Shown: positions 1 to 10,635 of the stretch, in pieces | How the letters are laid out: every line of letters starts with the position of its first letter | How positions within the stretch are numbered: the stretch's first letter is position 1 | Source: Neoarius graeffei | Lineage: Eukaryota > Chordata > Actinopteri > Siluriformes > Ariidae | Reading direction: 5' to 3' | Length of the DNA stretch: 64,000 bases | Assembly: GCF_027579695.1 (NCBI RefSeq) | Contig: NC_083571.1 | Coordinates: 36,412,943 to 36,476,942 of the forward strand | Notes under the pieces: generated by a model | The model's database searches: none | The model's input: only the letters and a program-made list of their open reading frames with translations | Told to the model about the DNA's origin: nothing | Translations under genes and position numbers: made by a program

Positions 1-34
1 GGGGCGTCGACCACCGCTGCCACCACCCTCAAAG

Positions 35-505
35 ATGGGACCGCAGGACGATCCAGAAGCGTTCCTCGCTCTCTTCGAGCAAGCAGCCGAGGCGTGGAGG
101 TGGCCACTGGAGTGGCGCGTGGCACGCCTCCTCTCGCTCCTGACTGGTGAGGCACAGCTCGCAGTGCAGCATCTCCCTGCTGACAGCCGGCTGGTCTACG
201 TTGTCCTAAGGAAAGCCATCCTGCAGTGGCTCGGCCGCTCCCCGGAGCAACATCGCCAGCGCTTCCAGACGCTGGCATTGGAGGAGGTCAGCAGGCCGTT
301 TGCATTCGGCCAGCAACTCTGGGATGCCTACCAGCGGTGGCTGAGGGCAGAAGACCGCGACACCGATGAGATCATCGATCTGGTGGCACTGGAGCAGTTT
401 GTCTCTCGACTTCTGGAAGGAACGGCGGAATGGGTTTAGTGTCATCACCCAGAGTTGCTGGAGTGAGCCATCAAGCTGGCGGAGGACCATCTGGAGGCGG
501 CTCCG
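35..505 (+). pseudogene. Gmr1-like gag remnant
   Basis: The reading frame opens at an ATG at position 35 and runs to an in-frame TAG at 437-439. A second stop, TGA at 464-466, follows in the same frame, and recognisable gag continues to about 505. The protein has the alpha-helical SCAN-like capsid character of this Gypsy group (residues with LTGEAQLAVQ near 40-50, PEQHRQRF near 70). The same gag, with the same landmarks, occurs at 37684-38300 and 59048-59760. No zinc knuckle is visible. Structural capsid role is inferred from the family. Confidence 0.75.
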
Positions 506-816
506 ATGGCAGGCAGACGAGGCATCTCCCCTTGCTTCTCTTCTCTCTCTCTTTTCTCCCCTCTTCCCCATCTCCACCCCATTCCCCTGCCACGGAGGCG
601 GCGGCTGGCTCCTCCCCAGCCGGCCTGTTGCACCCATGTCCTCCCCTCTCCTGTGTCTATGTTGTCTCCCCATCAGGTAAGTGACACCCATAACACCAGT
701 GCAGAGGGAAAGCCTGGGCCGGTGTGCTGGCGTGGTGGGGAATCGGAGCATCTCCAGGGTCAGAGCTCTGCAAGGGAAGTAGGTGCTGTAATCCGGATCC
801 CCAGCGCGCCAGAACC

Positions 817-839
817 CCCCCCCCCCCCCCCCCCCCCCC
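817..839. repeat. poly-C run
   Basis: An uninterrupted run of more than 20 C between the gag and protease parts of the first Gypsy element. It creates long artificial proline or glycine frames on both strands. Confidence 0.95.
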
Positions 840-851
840 GATTGGGCCGGA

Positions 852-1401
852 GTGTATCGCATACCGGTGACTTTTCAAGGGGATATATATCACACTTTAG
901 TGGATTCCAATTGTAATCAGACCTCAATTCACCAACGCCTGGTGCAAGGTGAGGCACTGGGGGGAGCACAAGCGGTGAAAGTGTTGTGTGTGCATGGGGA
1001 TGTTCACCATTACCCTCTAGTCTCTGTCCATATTCCATTCTAGGGCCAAAAGCATAGAATAAAGGCAGCGGTTAGTCCTCGTCTCACCCACTCGTTGATT
1101 TTGGGTACTGATTGGCCAGGGTTTAAAAAACTAATGGAATATTTAACATGTAGTGGGTCCTGCATTAGTACGTCACAGGAAGATCCCGGTGTGGCATTGG
1201 CTGGAGGAGCTGTCACAGAGCCGTCTAAGTCAACACTGCGTCAGAGCAGGGAGCAGCCCGCTCCTCCTCCTTCTCTTGGGGATTCCCTTGGGGATTTCCC
1301 ATTAGAGCAGTTGCGAGATGAGACTCTGCAGCATGTGTTTGACCAAGTGAGAGTAATCAATGGTCAAACTCTTCAGCCAAGTGCGGCACCGACCTTCCCG
1401 T
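852..1401 (+). pseudogene. Gmr1-like retropepsin (protease) remnant
   Basis: The frame from 852 encodes an aspartic protease segment: the LVDSNCNQTS motif stands where the family has LVDSGCNQT, so the catalytic D-S-G glycine is replaced by Asn. It is followed by a TAG at 1041-1043, then by LILGTDWPG in the same frame, the I-L-G element of the retropepsin fold. The acidic and proline-rich linker after it is cut at 1401 by the solo LTR. The parallel segment at 60015-60374 has LVDSSCNQT. The protein would cleave the Gag-Pol polyprotein; this copy cannot. Confidence 0.75.
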
Positions 1402-1530
1402 TGTGGGTGCAATCAGTTAATTATTGAAATTAAGTGATCAATCTCGTTAAATCAGTCTCATTAAATTTTGAAGGTTAATAATTAAAATGAATCAATCCCA
1501 TTGAATCATTTACTTTGACTCACTTGAAGT

Positions 1531-1640
1531 GAATCATACCATAGAATCAGTCTCATTCAGTGAATCATTTAGTGAATCGTTCAATGAATCATTTAGTGAA
1601 TCGTTCAATGAATCATTTAGTGAATCATACCATTAATCCT
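1531..1640. repeat. 24-bp tandem repeat
   Basis: GTGAATCGTTCAATGAATCA-type units with a 24-bp period occur about two and a half times, inside a longer tract rich in TGAATCA. The tract lies within the solo LTR. Confidence 0.8.
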
Positions 1641-1863
1641 GGTGCTTAATAATAAATTACCAAACAGCTAAATTATGGTATATTTCCAAATTATTACGAT
1701 CACTTACCATATTACATAACATATGCACCCTTTTTGAATTCTTTGAGAAGATTGGGGACTTCAGATATTGTTGTTCACACAAATAAACAGTTTGTTTAAT
1801 AAATGAATTTATTATACAAAGATAAAAAGATAAAATAAAAAATCAATATATACAAGCAGTGAG

Positions 1864-1865
<2 letters not shown>

Positions 1866-1906
<41 letters not shown>
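1866..1906. repeat. (GT)n microsatellite
   Basis: About 20 GT units inside the solo LTR. Confidence 0.97.
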
Positions 1907-1908
<2 letters not shown>

Positions 1909-2039
1909 GGACTTGACCATGTGTTTAGCCTCGTGTAGCTAACTACACGTGGTGGAGGCCTAGCTTGTTGGTAGCTAAACAAAAGAATGTTATCTAAACA
2001 GAACAAAGGATTAGCTCTGTGTTTAGCCTTGTGTTGCTA

Positions 2040-2310
2040 GTGTGAGTTTGCTAAAGGCCCTATGGCCTAGCTAAAGTGTGTTTGATAGGCCTGGTGAGGC
2101 CTACTGAGCACGTGTTGCTAAAGACAAGGGTATTAGCCGTAGCTAACTAAAAGCTAGCTTGTGGATTTCTAGCTGAGGTGTGGTTTATCAGGCCTGATGG
2201 CCTGCTGAGCACATGGTAGGCCTTGATTAGCTTTGTGTTGCTAAGCAGACAAAGGGAAGCTATCTAAAGTGTATCAGGCCTGGTCAGGCCTGTTGAGCAC
2301 GTGTTTTCTC
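2040..2310. repeat. three degenerate copies of a roughly 110-bp unit in the LTR
   Basis: GGCCTGGTGAGGCCTACTGA, GGCCTGATGGCCTGCTGAGC and GGCCTGGTCAGGCCTGTTGA recur at about 110-bp spacing. Each is followed by GCAC(G/A)TG, an E-box in two of the three, and by GCTAA/AGCTA motifs. The array resembles the internal enhancer repeats of many LTRs. Confidence 0.6.
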
Positions 2311-3199
2311 AGTAACAAAAAGATTCCACACTCATAACATTACCAAACTCACTGAAACCTTGATAAGGTCAAAATGTATGATAAGGAAATTAAAGTGTTA
2401 GTCAGAATAAAAGAGAGAGAAGCATGCGCAGCCTATCTATTAAACAATTGAGAGAACATAGAACCAAAATAAATCAACACGCTGCGTGTCTAATAGTGTA
2501 ATGAATAAACCTGGGTTTAAATTCACACTATTTCAAATAAAAGCAAATTCCTAAGACTATCTTAATTATGCCCAAATGCCAAAATCTTACTTAATCCTGC
2601 CTTTAGCAAGATATGAAGAACTATTCGCCGGTGTAGTTTCGGCCTCGCCGTGGGAGCACGTGAGCCGCTTGTGATGGAGACGTAGAAAACTTTCGGGTCC
2701 AGCGGAGCACTTGGGTGGTTCCCGTGGAAAGCAGAGGATTCTTGGTCCGAACCTCAGCGTTCGTGAGGAAAAGTCTCTGATCAGAATAAGATGCACAGCG
2801 CTTTTGAGTTAAAAAGGATTCAATTGCTTCTTAACTTTTAACTGCCTGGGCTGCAGTCGTGACGTCACTTCTAATGCAAGTAAACCGGTTGTAACTCAGG
2901 TTGAGTTTAAAGATCGCGCGACTGTAGAGTTTACCTTTGCCAAGGGTAAGAAAGAAAATCGCGCTGAGTGATGGATCTTGCAAGAAAGAAGACGTCTTTC
3001 TGGGTGGAGAGCGCCTCTTTATATGTCCAGATTCATCGGAAGCCAGACGTGAGAGACAAAATGGCAGAGCTTCCGCCTGGACTTATACGTGCATGGCAGA
3101 CTGACGTAGATGATCCCGCCCACGCGTGACGTAGGTCACGCGGAAGTTGCCTGGGAATTGTAGTTCTGACACAAGATGGTGGCATGATACCTACACCGT

Positions 3200-4129
3200 A
3201 TTTTGCTATTATTAAAGATAGATTGTACCGAGTGATGCAGGACACTCAAACTAATGAACGAGTAACCCAGTTGTTAATCCCAAAGAGCCATAGGGAACTT
3301 GTATTCCATGCAGCTTGTTTTAATCCCATGGCTGGACACTTGGGGTAAGATAAAACACTAGCCTGAGTAATGACCCGGTTCTATTGGCCAGGGATTCACG
3401 GGGATGTCCGTCAGTGGTGTGCGGCATGCCGTGAATGCCAATTAGTAAATCCCGCGGCCACTCCAAAAGCACCTTTGCGTCCTCTTCCTCTAATTGAGAC
3501 CCCATTTGAGCGAATTGGGATGGAGCTTGTCGGGCCATTAGATCGGTCAGCACAGGGATACCACTTTATTTTAGTTCTAGTGGACTATGCAATGGGATAT
3601 CCAGAAGCAGTGCCTCTCTGCAATATCTCAGCATGCAGTATTGCGGAAGCGCTCTTTCGCTTTATCTCCCAGGTCAGGATTCTGAAAGAAATCCTGACAG
3701 ACCAAGGCACTACGTTTGTCAGGCACACTGCGTGAGCTGTATGGGTTATTGGGGATTAAGTCTATCCGCACCAGTGTCTATCACCCACAAATGGATGGCT
3801 TAGTAGAGCGATTTAACCAAACACTTAAAAACATAATCCGTAAATTTGTAAGTGAAGATGCGCATAATTGGGATAATTGGCTTGAGCCCCTATTATTTGC
3901 AGTACAAGAGGTCCCGCAAGCCTCCACGGGGTTTTCTCCCTTTGAATTATTATATGGGCATAAGCCGCGTGGCATTCTGGATGTGCTACGGGAAAATTGG
4001 GAGGAGGGACCTTCACCAAGTAAAAATGAAATCCAGTACATTCTTGACCTGCGTGCAAAACTCCACACCCTCCACACTCCGCACCTAACCCAGGAGAATT
4101 TGCGTCAGGCACAAGAACGTCAAAGCTAG
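3200..4129 (+). pseudogene. Gmr1-like integrase: HHCC finger and catalytic core
   Basis: An H2C2 zinc-binding region (HAACFNPMAGH, then WCAACREC) precedes the DDE core. Motifs read VDYAMGYPEA, ILTDQGT (second Asp) and DGLVERFNQTLK (catalytic Glu). At the first catalytic position the copy has MELVG where the family expects MDLVG, so Asp is replaced by Glu. Stops occur near 3346 and 3367, and a one-base frameshift near 3716 separates the two halves of the core. The enzyme would insert element cDNA into chromosomes. This copy is inactive. It precedes RT in the element, the Gmr1 arrangement. Confidence 0.85.
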
Positions 4130-4133
4130 TTGT

Positions 4134-4496
4134 ATGACGGGCACATGCCTTAGGGAGTTCATGCCAGGAGACAAAGTGCTCGTATTATTGCCCACGTCAA
4201 GTTCTAAATTAGTTGCCAAGTGGCAAGGGCCCTTTGAGGTCACACAGCGAGTCGGGGATATCGACTATGAGGTGGAGCAAATGGATAGGGGTGGGGCACT
4301 CCAAATCTACCACCTCAACCTTTTAAAATGCTGGAATGAGGGGGTCTCCATGGCGTTGGCTTCCGTAGTCCCAGAAAAGGCGGAGCTGGGGCCAGAGGTA
4401 AAAAAGATAACATCTCAGACTACTCCAGTCCCTTGTGGAGACCACCTCTCACCGGCCCAACTCATGGAGGTAGCAAAGTTGAAGAAGGAAATTTCT
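4134..4496 (+). pseudogene. integrase C-terminal domain of the Gmr1-like element
   Basis: The frame contains GDKVLVLLPTSSSKLVAKWQ followed by GPFEV, the GPY/F module of Gypsy integrases, then DYEV and YHLNLLK. It continues the integrase after a frameshift near 4130 and is interrupted at 4497 by a SINE. No chromodomain is visible behind it, in contrast to the elements at 24311-29661 and 46220-49611. Confidence 0.75.
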
Positions 4497-4674
4497 TTTT
4501 TAAAAGATTTTTTGGGCTTTTTGTCACCTTTATTGGATAGGATAGTGTAGAGACAGGAAATGAGTGGGAGAGAGAGATGGGGAGGGATCGGGAAATGACC
4601 TCGGGTCGGAATCGAACCTGGGTCCCCAGATTTATGGTATGGTGCCTTATCCACCTGAGCCATGATGCTCCCGC
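4497..4674 (-). mobile_element. tRNA-derived SINE with 14-bp target duplication
   Basis: On the minus strand the head carries a pol III A box (TGGCTCAGGTGG) and B box (GGTTCGATTCC) at tRNA spacing. The unit ends in an A-rich tail (T-rich on the plus strand at 4497-4515). It is flanked by AGAAGGAAATTTCT at 4483-4496 and 4675-4688. It sits in the integrase/RT linker of the Gmr1-like element. Confidence 0.85.
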
Positions 4675-4802
4675 AGAAGGAAATTTCTGATGTGTTCTCG
4701 CCCCTTCCTGGTTGTACCCACCTCATAGAACACCACTGAAATGACCCCAGGGCTGGTAGTGCATAGCTGCCCTTACCGATTGCCCGAACACAAAAAAAAA
4801 AG

Positions 4803-6010
4803 GTGGTTCAGGACGAACTCAAGGCCATGCTCAAAATGGGCATCATCGAGGAGTCCCACAGTGACTTGAGCAGCCCAGTGATCCTGGTTCCCAAGACCGA
4901 CGGGTCAGTCCGGTTCTGTGTGGACTATAGAAAGGTCAACGCGGTGTCTAAATTTGACGCATACCCAATGCCTCGCATTGATGAGTTGCTTGATCGGTTA
5001 GGTGCTGCTCGCTTTTATTCGACACTGGATCTAACAAAGGGATATTGGCAGATCCCCTTGACTCCTCTATCCTGAGAAAAAAATGGCCTTTACCACACTG
5101 TTTGGATTACACCAATTTGTCATGCTCCCTTTTGGGTTGTTTGGGGCTCCCGCTACATTCCAGCGGCTTATGGACAGGGTCCTCCGCCCTCACGCTGCCT
5201 ATGCGGCCGCCTATCTAGATGACATTTATAATTTACAGTAATGATTGGCTGAGGCACCTGGAACACCTGAGGGCCATTCTAAAGTTGCTGAGGTGAGCGG
5301 GCCTCACAGCTAACCCCAAAAAAGTGTGCGATGGGGCGGGTGGAAGTATGGTATCTGGGGTTCCACTTGGGTCATGGGCAGGTGCGTCCCCAAATTAACA
5401 AGACGGCAGCAATTGCGGCCTGCCTGAGGCCCAAGACCAAAAAGGAGGTGAGACGGTTCTTGGGGCTTGTCGGCTATTATCGTAGGTTTATACCTAATTA
5501 TTTGGATGTCACTAGCCTGCTAACTGAGCTCACTAAAAAGGGGGCTCCAGATCTGGTACAGTGGATGGAGCAGTGCCAACAGGCCTTCTCTGAGGTAAAA
5601 GCTGCACTCTGTGGGGGGCCACTTTTACACTCCCCGACTTCTCTCTCCCCTTTGTTTTGCAGACTGATGCATCAGGCAGAGGGCTGGGGGCCATTTTGTC
5701 CCAGGAGGTGGAGGTTCGAGGAGCGCCCCATGCTGTACATCAGCCGGAAACTCTCGATGTGTGAAAGCAGGTACAGCACAATCTAGAAGGAGTGTCTCGT
5801 TATCAAGTGGGTGGTCCTCGCCCTTCGATACTACCTGCTGGGGTACCCTTTCACTCTCTGTTCGGACCATGCGCCCCTCCAGTGGCTCCACCGCATGAAG
5901 GATACCAATGCACGGATCACCCATTGGTATCTTGCCCTCCAGCCACTTAAGTTCGAGGTGATCCACAGGCTGGGGGCACAGATGGTGGTGGTGGACTTCC
6001 TGTCCCATCG
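4803..6010 (+). pseudogene. Gmr1-like reverse transcriptase and RNase H
   Basis: RT motifs in order: VILVPKTDGSVRFCVDYRKV, FYSTLDLTKGYWQIP (first catalytic Asp), and AAYLDD at about 5206-5223 (the YxDD box). RNase H follows with YISRKLS, CSDHAPLQW and a terminal DFLS. Stops near 5073 and 5235 and several frame changes break it. The RNase H Glu region reads TI-stop-KEC at about 5784. It lies downstream of the integrase on the same strand, which is the key structural point of the element. Confidence 0.85.
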
Positions 6011-6066
6011 GGGGGAGTCAGCTTCAGGCCGAATGGCTCCCCAGCCTGAGTCGGGTGGTGGGGGTA

Positions 6067-6380
6067 TGTGGCAGCGGGGGCGTTTCCAAGCAGCAGTCTG
6101 TGAATGGAGGGGGGAGTCAGGGAAGGTAAGTGGCTAAGTCATTCCACCTGCTGTCAATTAATGTGTGTGTGTGTATGTGTTTGTTACAGGGATGGAGCAT
6201 AAAAGGAGAGAGAGAACAGAGAAAAGGAGCTCTCTCCCCGACCACAACGCATGTGAGTGAGTGTGTGTGTGTGATTGAGTGAAGCTGAAAAGCAGCAAGG
6301 TAACAGAAAATAAAGTGTGTGAGAACTTCAGCTCTCGCCTGCCGTGCTTCTGTGCTCCACCCACATCAGGAAGTGCAACA
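6067..6380 (+). repeat. 3' LTR of the Gmr1-like element
   Basis: It starts TGTGGCAG and ends GTGCAACA. It contains a CA/TG-rich tract, AAAATAAAG near 6310 and the GCTCCACCCACATCAGG terminal block. Related LTRs are at 37396-37647, 58660-59022 and, as a solo LTR in reverse, at 25932-26271. The right flank passes into a LINE fragment, so the target duplication cannot be tested without the left end. Confidence 0.75.
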
Positions 6381-6492
6381 GTGATCTTGAACTGAACTGA
6401 AAAATGTTCTGGTGACATTTTAGATCCAAAACAGTAAAATATATATACAGTGTACCGACTGTAAAATCATCTCAAAATCTTGTTCTGAAAAT

Positions 6493-8084
6493 GTGGAATA
6501 TCTGACTTTGAAGCTAAGACCATTTTATCTGCCCAGAGAACTGCAATGCTTTATTGTGAGTGTTGTGTATATCCCCCCCCCTGCCAAGGAGGAGGCTGCA
6601 CTGAAGGAGCTACATGACATGATCAATGAGCATGAAAACAGGTATCCTGACACTGCCGTCATTATTCTGGGAGATTTTAATGACTGCAGTCTCTGGAAAA
6701 ACATGCCTAAACTGTATCAGTTTGTGACTTTCCCCACTAGGGGAAATAAAACACTGGATCACTGCTACAGCAACATCAGAAACGCCTTCTCAGCTGAACC
6801 AAAACCCCATTTCGGAAAGTATGACCACCTAGCAATCCGGCTCAAACCAGTTTATAACAAAAGGTTCAAGATAAAACCAGTCACAGTCAGAACCATTAAC
6901 AACTGGACTGAAGGTGCACAGGCTAGCCTGCAGAGCTGCCTGGAGGCCACAGACTGGAGCACTTTTAAAGAAGCCACTAATGACATCCATGAATACACAG
7001 AGACTGTGAGTGACTATATCTGCTGGTGCATGTCCATATGTGCACCTCCCAGGACTGTACATATGTTCCCCAACCAAAAACCCTGGTTTAATGGGGACAT
7101 AAAACAGAAAATTAGGAAGCGGTGGGAGGCCTTCAAGTCAGGAGATCAAGTGGAGTATAAGAGAGCCCAGTACGAGCTGCAGAAGTCCATCAGAGCAGCA
7201 AAAAGGGCTCACTCCCAAAAACTTGAAAGCTGCTACCTCAACCACAACACACACAGTATGTGGCAGGGAATCCAGTCTGTCACAAACTATAGGAGAATCA
7301 CAGCAACCACAGACCCCCGAGATGCCACCCTGCTAGACAGCCTTAACACCTTCTATGCCAGGTTCGACAGGCTGAATACGGACACACCTTCAAAAGTCCC
7401 TGTGACCCCACGGACACTGCCTTTCAGGTGACACACACACAGGTCCTGAAGGCTCTGAAGAAGGTGAACCCCCACAAGGCTGTGGGACCCGACGGAGTCC
7501 CTCCCAAAGTTCTGAAGGCCTGTGTGGAACAACTAGCTGGTGTGTATGCTGACATCTTCAACTTGTCATTATCTCAGGCTGTAGTCCCCTGTATTTTCAA
7601 ATCTTCCACAATCATACCAGTCCCCAAAAGACCAGATACATCCACCCTAAATGACTTCAGGCCAGTGGCACTCACACCAGTCGCCATGAAGTGCCTAGAA
7701 AAACTAGTCCTCACACACATCAACCACACAGTTCCGGAAACTGTCAACCCCCTCCAGTTTGCCTACCACCCCAATCGATCAGTGGACAACGTGGTAGCAA
7801 TAGCCCTACACCACACTCTGCAACACCTGGAAAGCAACAGAAAGTATGCCAGGATGCTCTTCCTTGACTACAGTTCTGCCTTCAACACCATCCACCCGGG
7901 CAAGCTGATTGAGAAGCTGACAGACCTTAGTGTCCCAACTCCCATCTGCAACTGGATTCTGGACTTCCTGACAGAAAGCCCACAGGTGGTGAGAATGGGA
8001 GGACAGATGTCTGCTGAGCTCACAGTCAGCACAGGATCCTCACAGGGCTGCTGCCTTAGCCCCAAACTCTTCACCCTGTACACC
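6493..8084 (+). pseudogene. LINE ORF2: endonuclease C-terminus and RT fingers/palm
   Basis: The first frame (6493-7431) gives the C-terminal part of an APE-type endonuclease: VIILGDFND, LDHCYSN and YDHLAI motifs. A one-base frameshift near 7425 moves to the RT frame (7428-8084) with NPHKAVGPDGVPPKVLKAC, LNDFRPVALTPVAMKCLEKL, QFAYHPNRS, LFLDYSSAFNTI (first catalytic Asp) and GSSQGCCLSP. The hAT insertion at 8085 then cuts the ORF. The protein performs target-primed reverse transcription in its family; this copy cannot. Confidence 0.85.
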
Positions 8085-8366
8085 CAGGGCCGTTGACAGC
8101 TTTGGCTGGGCCCGGGACAAAATAATCTGAGTGGGCCCCCCCCCAAATAATGAGTGCCCCCCCACCACACACACACACACACACACACACATGTGCGCAC
8201 GCACATCGCCACACAGCAACCACCCACACCCAACCCCTCTTTTCACAGTCTCCATTCACTCCAACCCTTAAATAACAGGTATTCCAAGCCCATTATAACA
8301 GTCAACCATTTTATTTCAACATTTCAACATATTTACAGTTTGAACATTTCCTTAGTCTGCAACTAT

Positions 8367-8519
8367 TCAGGTGCGAAATGCAATGCGCTGGACTTTTGCT
8401 GTGGCAAAGTCGTCAATAAGGTCATTGAAGTCCAGCTTCTTTGCAAGTTCGCGCTCTATAGAGAGCATAGCCAGCCCATTGAGCCTCTCCTGTGACATGT
8501 TTGAGCGCAGGTAGTTGAT
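8367..8519 (-). pseudogene. hAT transposase C-terminal dimerisation domain remnant
   Basis: Reading from 8519 down to a TGA at 8367-8369, the minus strand encodes NYLRSNMSQERLNGLAMLSI then ERELAKKLDFNDLIDDFA. This is the conserved C-terminal dimer helix block of hAT transposases (MSQERLxGLAxLSIE). No catalytic Asp or Glu segments are found between it and the N-terminal exon at 9500-9660. Confidence 0.8.
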
Positions 8520-9499
8520 AAACCAAAATGATTGTTTACGGGATGGAACTGGGCCTCAATGAGAATGGAGTTATGGCTTTCCCAAAATCTGAACATAGAA
8601 GCATCACCACTAATGATGTGTACAGTGAGTTTTTCAGTGTATTTTTTTGTCTTGTTTTTCATAGACGTCCTTTCCGTACTCGATTTAGAATGTTACAAAA
8701 AAAATTGACACCCTCCCAACCACGGAACATTAGCCTATCTGACCTGGGGGCTGACACGTTTATTACGGATAAACCAAAAGGATTACAACGTTCCCTGGAT
8801 ATAGAACTGTAATTCTGTAAAGCTGCTTTGCGACAATGTTTATTGTTAAAAGCGCTGTACAAATAAACTTGATTTGATTTTGATTTAGAACTGGACCGAG
8901 AATATTTCAAAATCTTAACGTGTAAGCAACAACAATAAAACAGAGGTTGTTTTATTCATTTAGGGCTTATTAGGCTACTTTCATTAATTGCGCTTTTCAT
9001 ACAGGCCTATCATTTTTCACTTGAGCAAGGGAATTGTTTGAAGAGTATCCAGTCTAAGCGAAAGTTTAATGTTTTGCAACAGACTAACCTCAAAACACCC
9101 CATTTATAGCCCATTCGTTACATTAAACTCTATCTAGCTGGCAATTTCACATGCCGTCGTATCTACACGGGATGATTTCCAACAAAATAAGGTTTAATTA
9201 ACAAGAGGCAGCGTTCCACGGGCTTTCAGCTAACCAGAGTCCAGCTCAGCTCAGCGCAGCTCAGCAAGCGTGCCTAAAACATTTGGATATGATTGCGGGC
9301 CAATGTGCTATTCTTTGCTTCATTGAGATACATGCAACACAGTGTTATTAAACCGATATGTTTATGAAATAATTCAATGCCCTGTGCATTTCAGTGTTCA
9401 CTCAGTGTACCCTGCTATCCCCTACTTTATAATTATGAATGGCGCGTTGCACATGCTGGGGTTACATTACGGGGCTGGAAAAAAGTTATCTGTGTCTTA

Positions 9500-9660
9500 C
9501 CTGGCTCAGCTGCCCCACTGCCTTCACCACCTGCTGCATCATCTGAATCTTTTCTAAAATATCTATGCAGTGAGCCCCTGAGGCTCTTGGCTTCTTCATC
9601 TCTTTTTCTCTTTTCTTTTCTTTGCTCCTGACTTGTGCATGTTGGCAAACGGGCTCGCAC
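9500..9660 (-). pseudogene. hAT transposase first coding exon remnant
   Basis: A basic segment (QRKEKRKRDEEAKSLRG, then HRYFRKD) is followed by an acidic Gly/Ala tract and a GTAAGA splice donor near 9500. This looks like the first coding exon of a ZMYM-like hAT transposase. The rest of the gene, except for the C-terminal block, is absent. Confidence 0.5.
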
Positions 9661-9966
9661 GCTTATTGTCGAAGCGTTATGATGGAATAGTGCCGTGTTA
9701 TTTGGCGCCTTAATCAAAGACCAAACCATTTCTGCATTAGGGGTGGTAGGTGGGTTCTTGAATCTATTTTCGAAGACAATAAAGGCAAAAGAACCAGAAA
9801 TCATTCATTGAATGCAAATATAGCACATTTTTCTCCCCCAAATCAACACATTTTGAAATGAAACAGAATGATTAATGGCATCTTCATGAGGGACCAGTTC
9901 TGGGCCCCCCCTCATGCCTGGGCCCGGGACAAAATACCCGGTTGTCCCCCCCTGTCGACGGCCCTG

Positions 9967-10635
9967 TGTACACCCATGACTGTGTCTCCACCCATGACTG
10001 TGTCTCCACCCAGGACTAAACCATCATCATCAAATATGCTGAGGACACCACTATCCTGGGGCTCATCAAGGGGGGAGACAAGTCAGGGTACAGGACCCTG
10101 GTAAACAACATTCTTGTCTATGGAGAGGAGAACAACCTCATCCTCAACACAAACAAGACCAAAGACTGGACTTCAGGAAGAATCCTCCCCCTCTACAGCC
10201 TCTCATCATCAAAGGGACTGAGGTGGAGAGGGCCGACAGCTACAGATTCCTGGGACTGCATGTTACATCTGACCTGAGCTGGACTCTTAACACCACAGCC
10301 ATAGTGAAAAAAGCCCAGCAAAGGCTTTATTTCATCAGGCTGCTCAGGAAAGCTGGTCTGAACCATCGCCCTCTCACCCTGGCCTACAGAGGACTGATGG
10401 AGAGCATCCTCACTGCAGGCATCACCGTCTGGTATGGTAACACCACACAGACAGAGAGGAAGGCTCTGCAAAGAGTCATAAAGACTGCGGAGAGGATCAT
10501 ACGGACAAAACATCCTTCCATGGACTCTATGTATGTGCAGCGTTGTTGGAAAAGAGCAGAGGGAATCATCAGAGACTCACTCCACCCAGCTCACTCTCTA
10601 CTCAGACACAAACACTGCACATACAGCCCCACCTA
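9967..10635 (+). pseudogene. LINE ORF2: RT catalytic loop to C-terminus
   Basis: After the hAT the LINE resumes with a short duplicated stretch (CCCATGACTGTGTCTCCA twice). Then comes KYAEDTTIL, where YAED at 10035-10046 replaces the catalytic YADD. A frame from 10223 gives YRFLGLHVTSDLSW, KKAQQRLYFIRLLRK and AGITVWYGN, the conserved C-terminal region of L2/CR1 ORF2. It is cut at 10635 by the Tc1. Confidence 0.8.

Larger units (their letters stand above)
1402..3195 (-). mobile_element. solo LTR, about 1.8 kb, of an endogenous retrovirus-like element
   Basis: The segment starts TGTGGGTG and ends CCTACA (TG...CA with inverted TGTRGGT ends) and is flanked by a 4-bp direct repeat CCGT (1398-1401 and 3196-3199). 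The interrupted Gypsy protease/integrase linker joins up when it is removed, as comparison with 60590-60640 shows. Read on the minus strand it has a TATAAAG at 3017-3023, CRE-like TGACGTCA (2860-2867) and TGACGTAG sites upstream and around it. It also contains a GT microsatellite and short tandem repeats. No coding region remains. An LTR of this length would suit a foamy- or epsilon-like retrovirus, but the family is unproven. Confidence 0.7.
1..6380 (+). mobile_element. Gmr1-like Ty3/Gypsy LTR retrotransposon, degraded, 5' end outside window
   Basis: The plus-strand order is gag (35-505), protease (852-1401), integrase (3200-4496), reverse transcriptase with RNase H (4803-6010) and 3' LTR (6067-6380). 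Integrase before RT is the Copia-like order described for Gmr1-like elements of fish, whereas ordinary Gypsy elements have RT before integrase. Domain sequences are Gypsy-type. The body carries many stops and frameshifts and two later insertions, a solo LTR at 1402-3195 and a SINE at 4497-4674. The copy is dead. The 5' LTR must lie left of the window. Confidence 0.85.
8085..9966 (-). mobile_element. internally deleted hAT transposon with 8-bp target duplication
   Basis: Terminal inverted repeats read CAGGGCCGTTGACAG at the left end and the complement of CAGGGCCGTCGACAG at the right. The flanks TGTACACC (8077-8084 and 9967-9974) form the 8-bp duplication typical of hAT elements. On the minus strand an N-terminal coding exon (9500-9660) and the C-terminal dimerisation domain (8367-8519) remain, while the catalytic middle is missing. 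A (CA)n tract lies at 8162-8191. A fish 3'-end-like sequence ending in TTGATTTGATT lies at 8810-8885. Confidence 0.9.

Noticed and set aside
506..916. Open frames over the poly-C/poly-G run (proline- or glycine-rich)
   Set aside because: They are produced by the C homopolymer and overlap the Gypsy gag/protease spacer; no domain.
1531..2310. CRISPR-like or satellite array
   Set aside because: Period and copy number are too low and irregular, and it lies inside an LTR of a vertebrate genome.
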